Assembly: GCA_012522645.1 (NCBI GenBank) | Contig: JAAYKC010000047.1 | Span: forward strand, 1-9,207 | Origin: Thermoplasmatales archaeon | GTDB lineage: Archaea > Thermoplasmatota > Thermoplasmata > Methanomassiliicoccales > Methanomethylophilaceae | Direction: 5' to 3' | Length of the DNA: 9,207 nt | Part shown: positions 6,074 to 9,207 of the stretch, piece by piece | Layout of the letters: the number at the start of each line of letters is the position of its first letter | Position numbering within the stretch: the first letter of the stretch is position 1 | Made by a program: the position numbers and the translations under genes | Notes under the pieces: generated by a model | Seen by the model: the letters and a program-made list of their open reading frames with translations, nothing else | Told to the model about the DNA's origin: nothing | Databases searched by the model: none

Positions 6074-7111
6074 TTGAAGATATGGTTTTTGTCATCGTCG
6101 GCGAAGGGATGCAGGCTGGCTCTCAGGATAAAGGATGCTCTTAAGGATGAGGAGTGCCACCTCTACTGCAAGACCCGTGCGGAGCATGAGGGCTCCAAGC
6201 AGATAGAGGTGTCCCATAAGGAATGGGGGGCCCTTGCTTTCAAGAATACGGATGCGGTCATATTCGTCGGCGCGATAGGCATAGCCGTCAGGACGATAGC
6301 TCCTCATGTCAGGAGCAAGGTCACCGATCCCGCGGTTGTCGTCGTGGATGAGATGGGGCTGTTCTCCATACCCCTTCTGTCGGGGCACATAGGCGGGAGC
6401 AACAGGCTGGCACATAGGATCGCGGATGCATTGGGCTCCGTTCCTGTGATAACCACCGCCACGGACATCAACGGCAAGATCTCGATAGATTCCTTCGCCG
6501 CCGACCGGGGCATGCACATAGGGAGCATGAACATCGCTAAGTTCGTCTCGTCCGCCATACTGGACGACAAGCCCGTAGGCCTGTTCTCCGATTTCAGGAT
6601 AGAGGGGAGGATACCCGACGGCATGGTGCTCTCGGAGTCCGGCGACATAGGCGTATGCGTCACGCACCGCACAGACCGCGATCCGTACAAGGAGACGTTA
6701 GTCCTGACGCCCCGGTGCCTGGTAGTGGGCGTCGGCTGCAGGGAAGGCGTGCCGAAGGAAAGGATAATGTCTGAGATAGACAGCGCACTGAAGCTGAATT
6801 CCGTATCCGGGAAGAGCATAAGGTCTTTGGCCAGCATCAATATCAAAAAGGGGGAGACAGGATTGCTGGAGGCCGCAGGGGATCTGGGCGTGCCCGTCGC
6901 ATTCTTCTCCGCCAGGGAGCTGAATTCAATGAAGGGGGAGTTCTCAAGATCCGAATTCGTGGAATCCGTTACAGGCGTTGACTGCGTGTGCGAAAGAGCC
7001 GCTGTTGCCGCCTCCGATAAGGGCAAACTGATACTCAGGAAGACATCGAACAACGGTGTGACAGTGGCCCTGGCTCTTGACGATTATGTGCTTAGGACAG
7101 AGGACTCATGA
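6074..7111 (+). CDS. cbiG: Cobalt-precorrin-5A hydrolase CbiG
   Basis: CbiG opens the delta-lactone of cobalt-precorrin-5A and releases the C20 carbon as acetaldehyde, giving cobalt-precorrin-5B for CbiD. With 345 residues it is full length. The N-terminal domain contains VGAIGIAVRTIAPHVRSKVTDPAVVVVDE (65-93) and LLSGHIGGSNRLA (101-113). A middle domain spans about 135-210. The C-terminal domain starts at VVGVGCREGV (217-226) and ends with VDCVCERAAVAAS and VTVALALDDY. The start is a TTG directly abutting the cbiD stop (TGATTG). No in-frame ATG lies near, and a later one would remove the first beta strand (KIWFLSSSAKG), so TTG is accepted. The upstream AGGA (6061-6064) is a weak site, so coupled re-initiation after cbiD is likely. 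Its stop overlaps the next start as ATGA. Confidence 0.95.
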   Translation: MKIWFLSSSAKGCRLALRIKDALKDEECHLYCKTRAEHEGSKQIEVSHKEWGALAFKNTDAVIFVGAIGIAVRTIAPHVRSKVTDPAVVVVDEMGLFSIPLLSGHIGGSNRLAHRIADALGSVPVITTATDINGKISIDSFAADRGMHIGSMNIAKFVSSAILDDKPVGLFSDFRIEGRIPDGMVLSESGDIGVCVTHRTDRDPYKETLVLTPRCLVVGVGCREGVPKERIMSEIDSALKLNSVSGKSIRSLASINIKKGETGLLEAAGDLGVPVAFFSARELNSMKGEFSRSEFVESVTGVDCVCERAAVAASDKGKLILRKTSNNGVTVALALDDYVLRTEDS

Positions 7112-9072
7112 CAGGAAAGAAGGTACTGATATTCGCCGGCACCACCGAGGGCCGGATGCTCGCGGACCGCCTTGCGGATTCCGGGGCGGATGTCATGGCC
7201 CGGACCTCCACCGAGTACGGCAGGAGCCTCATAAGGAAGGCGAAAGCATCCTCGGAGAGGCTGGGTGACGACGGGATAATCAAGCTCATACGTTCCGGGT
7301 ACGGGACCGTGGTGGATGCCACCCATCCGTATGCCGTGAACATAACCCGGAAGATCAAAGATGCCTGCGATTCGGAAGGCGCGGAGTACATCAGACTGCT
7401 GCGGCCGGAAGGCGCGGACCCGGACGGATGCCTGACATTCCCAGACATAGATTCCGCCGTGAGCTTCCTGAACGGAACCGAAGGGAACATACTGGTGACC
7501 ACCGGCAGCAAGGAACTGGAGAAGTACACCAGAATAGACGGATATGCGGACAGGGTAACGGCAAGGGTCCTCTCCCTTCCCGACGTGGCAGCCAAATGCG
7601 CGGAGCTGGGCTTCAGGGGGAAGAACCTCATATGCATGCAGGGGCCGTACTCCGAGGAATTGAATCTGGCACTTCTGAGACAGACCGGGGCTTCATACAT
7701 CGTGACGAAGGATTCCGGTCCGGAAGGCGGCTTCGAAGAGAAGCTTGAGGCCGCCGGAGCCGCGGGTGCCAAGGTTATCCTGATAGGACGTCCGCCTGAG
7801 GAAGGAGAAAGCATGGACTACGGAGAGGTCCTGGAGCTCCTGGAGGGCAGACTGGGGATCGGGCGCATCAAAAGGAGGATCACCGCCGTCGGAATGGGCA
7901 TGAGCCACATGCAGATGACGAAGGAGGCTTCCGAGGCCGTCAGGACGGCGGACGTCGTGATCGGAGCGAAAAGGATGCTGGAGATCCCTGAGGCCGCAGG
8001 GAAACCTAAGTACAGGGAATATGAGGCCGATAAGATCCTGGATTATCTGAGGTCCCGCACGGAATACCGCAACACAGTTGTGCTCTTCTCAGGGGACGTC
8101 GGGTTCTTCAGCGGTGCCAAGGCCCTCCGCGAGAAGGTTGACAGGGATGAGTTCGATATCAGGATGATACCGGGGATATCCTCCCCGGTCCATCTGTGCT
8201 CCAGGCTCGGCATCCCGTGGAATGATATCAGGATGATAAGCGCTCACGGCAGAGAAGCGAACATCGTCGGGCACGCCTGCCGCAACGGGAAGGTGTTCGC
8301 GCTTCTTGAAGGGAAGGAGGGAGCAGAGAGGATGCTGGCACAGCTGACCGAGTACGGCATGGACCATACGGAAGTGGCGATCGGGTCCAATCTCGGGTCT
8401 GCGGATGAGACCGTTCTCAGGGGGCATCCCTCCGAACTCACAGGGCATATTCCTGAGGGCCTCTCCTGCGCACTGATCCTGAATCCTTCGCCTGAGCATC
8501 ACGGAACGGGCATCCCCGACTCGGAGTTCGTAAGAGGGGAGGCGCCGATGACCAAGAGCGAGGTGAGGGCGATAGCAATGTCCAAGCTCCGCATTCAGGA
8601 GGATTCCGTCGTGTACGACATAGGTGCCGGCACCGGATCGGTCTCGATAGAATGCGCACTGGCAGCACCGGACGGCGCCGTATATGCGGTCGAGAGGGAC
8701 GATGCCGCCGCCGACCTCATAGAGAAGAACAAGAAAGCGTTCAGGACCCCTAATCTGGAGATCATAAGAGGCTATGCGCCTGATGCACTGGATGGCCTTC
8801 CCGCTCCGACACATGCATTCATCGGAGGTACGTCCGGACGGCTTCGTGAGATCCTGACGAGCATTTTCGAACGCAGCCCCCATGCAAGGGTGTGCGTTAC
8901 AGCCATAACCCTGGAGACCGTCTCGGAGATGACGGAGTGTGCCCGATCCATGGATCTTGAGGATGATACCGTCTGCATCAATGTTTCCAGGTCCAGGCTC
9001 ATCGGCGGATACCATATGATGACCGCCAACAATCCGATATACATATCGATCATGACGCGGAGGCGGGCATGA
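7108..9072 (+). CDS. cbiJET: Trifunctional CbiJ-CbiE-CbiT: precorrin-6A reductase, C5- and C15-methyltransferase/decarboxylase
   Basis: A single 654-residue chain carries three pathway enzymes. Residues 1 to about 250 are CbiJ, the NAD(P)H-dependent cobalt-precorrin-6A reductase: GTTEGR (11-16), VVDATHPYA (68-76), TTGSKELEKY (131-140) and a closing VILIGRPP (223-230). After a linker of about ten residues, 257 to about 460 are CbiE, the C5-methyltransferase: ITAVGMGMS (258-266), SGDVGFFSGA (328-337), IPGISS (354-359). From about 466, CbiT has a class I methyltransferase fold: MTKSEVRA (481-488), SAM motif DIGAGTGSVSIE (504-515), acidic E529 in AVERD, and AFIGGTSG (570-577). CbiE-CbiT fusion is the known CobL arrangement; CbiJ at the front is less usual. 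There is no internal stop or frameshift. AGAGGA (7099-7104) precedes the ATG. The stop overlaps cbiA as ATGA. Confidence 0.95.
   Translation: MTGKKVLIFAGTTEGRMLADRLADSGADVMARTSTEYGRSLIRKAKASSERLGDDGIIKLIRSGYGTVVDATHPYAVNITRKIKDACDSEGAEYIRLLRPEGADPDGCLTFPDIDSAVSFLNGTEGNILVTTGSKELEKYTRIDGYADRVTARVLSLPDVAAKCAELGFRGKNLICMQGPYSEELNLALLRQTGASYIVTKDSGPEGGFEEKLEAAGAAGAKVILIGRPPEEGESMDYGEVLELLEGRLGIGRIKRRITAVGMGMSHMQMTKEASEAVRTADVVIGAKRMLEIPEAAGKPKYREYEADKILDYLRSRTEYRNTVVLFSGDVGFFSGAKALREKVDRDEFDIRMIPGISSPVHLCSRLGIPWNDIRMISAHGREANIVGHACRNGKVFALLEGKEGAERMLAQLTEYGMDHTEVAIGSNLGSADETVLRGHPSELTGHIPEGLSCALILNPSPEHHGTGIPDSEFVRGEAPMTKSEVRAIAMSKLRIQEDSVVYDIGAGTGSVSIECALAAPDGAVYAVERDDAAADLIEKNKKAFRTPNLEIIRGYAPDALDGLPAPTHAFIGGTSGRLREILTSIFERSPHARVCVTAITLETVSEMTECARSMDLEDDTVCINVSRSRLIGGYHMMTANNPIYISIMTRRRA
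9059..9063 (+). promoter_or_regulatory. Ribosome binding site for cbiA inside the end of cbiJET
   Basis: GGAGG lies five bases before the cbiA ATG at 9069. It confirms that start even though it sits inside the cbiJET coding sequence. Confidence 0.65.
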
Positions 9073-9207
9073 GCCATCCGAGGATCCTTCTCACAGCCGC
9101 TTCCAGCGGCAGCGGCAAGACCACCATCGTATCCGGTATCCTGCAGGCCCTGACGGACAGAGGTCTGAAGGTCTCATCGTTCAAATGCGGGCCCGACTAC
9201 ATAGATC
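9069..9207 (+). CDS. cbiA: Cobyrinate a,c-diamide synthase CbiA, N-terminal part (cut by window edge)
   Basis: CbiA uses ATP and glutamine to amidate the a and c side chains of cobyrinate, the product of CbiC. Only the first 46 residues are present. They contain the P-loop TAASSGSGKTT (9-19) of the amidotransferase-linked synthetase domain and CGPDYID (40-46), which marks CbiA/CobB rather than CbiP/CobQ. The glutamine amidotransferase half is outside the window. In methanogens CbiA homologues and the related CfbB (Ni-sirohydrochlorin a,c-diamide synthase of F430 synthesis) are easily confused. The position inside a cobalamin operon favours CbiA, but 46 residues cannot settle it. Confidence 0.88.
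   Translation, partial: MSHPRILLTAASSGSGKTTIVSGILQALTDRGLKVSSFKCGPDYID

Noticed and set aside
8089..9015. 308-codon minus-strand frame opposite cbiE/cbiT, and similar plus-strand frames opposite cbiC (2024-2665) and cbiH (2766-3413)
   Set aside because: These are shadows of well recognised genes, caused by high GC at third positions and few stops on the opposite strand.
1..9207. tRNA, rRNA, CRISPR array, insertion sequence or prophage attachment site
   Set aside because: No tRNA-like cloverleaf, spaced repeat array, transposase or terminal inverted repeat was seen. Nearly all DNA after 345 is accounted for by recognised genes.

Overview
The window looks archaeal, most likely a GC-rich euryarchaeote of the Thermoplasmatota and plausibly a Methanomassiliicoccales methanogen. 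That placement is inference. It rests on archaeal TATA-like boxes in both intergenic regions, GGTG/GGAGG-type ribosome binding sites, heavy AGG/AGA (Arg) and ATA (Ile) codon use beside GC-rich third positions, a probable leaderless cbiL, and nine of nine complete genes ending in TGA. No 16S or methanogenesis marker is present, so the order-level guess is not proven.

Layout: 1-344 is a long non-coding leader with TATA-like boxes, an inverted repeat, a pair of direct repeats, a palindrome and a chain of tiny overlapping ORFs. 345/384-1986 is a two-gene ABC-2 type exporter (ATPase and six-helix permease) on the plus strand. 2003-4839 is a minus-strand operon, in transcription order cbiL-cbiF-cbiH-cbiC, which converges on the exporter with only 16 bp between stop codons. 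4840-4924 is a compact divergent promoter. 4925-9207 is a plus-strand operon cbiD-cbiG-cbiJET-cbiA, with cbiA cut by the window edge.

The two cbi operons together encode every corrin-ring step of the anaerobic (early cobalt insertion) cobalamin pathway from cobalt-factor II to cobyrinate, then the first amidation enzyme: CbiL (C20 methylation), CbiH (C17 methylation and ring contraction), CbiF (C11), CbiG (lactone opening), CbiD (C1), CbiJ (reduction), CbiT (C15 methylation and decarboxylation), CbiE (C5), CbiC (methyl migration), CbiA (a,c-diamidation). CbiJ, CbiE and CbiT are one 654-residue polypeptide. The cobaltochelatase and the steps to sirohydrochlorin are not here. Genes are packed with ATGA overlaps or gaps of 0-1 nt, so translational coupling is likely throughout.

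The most interesting non-coding signal is a cassette of about 30 bp (TTGGA-N7-TCCAA followed by an ATAATATA box) found nearly identically in the cbiL/cbiD divergent promoter and upstream of the ABC exporter. It suggests a shared transcription factor or a duplicated promoter.
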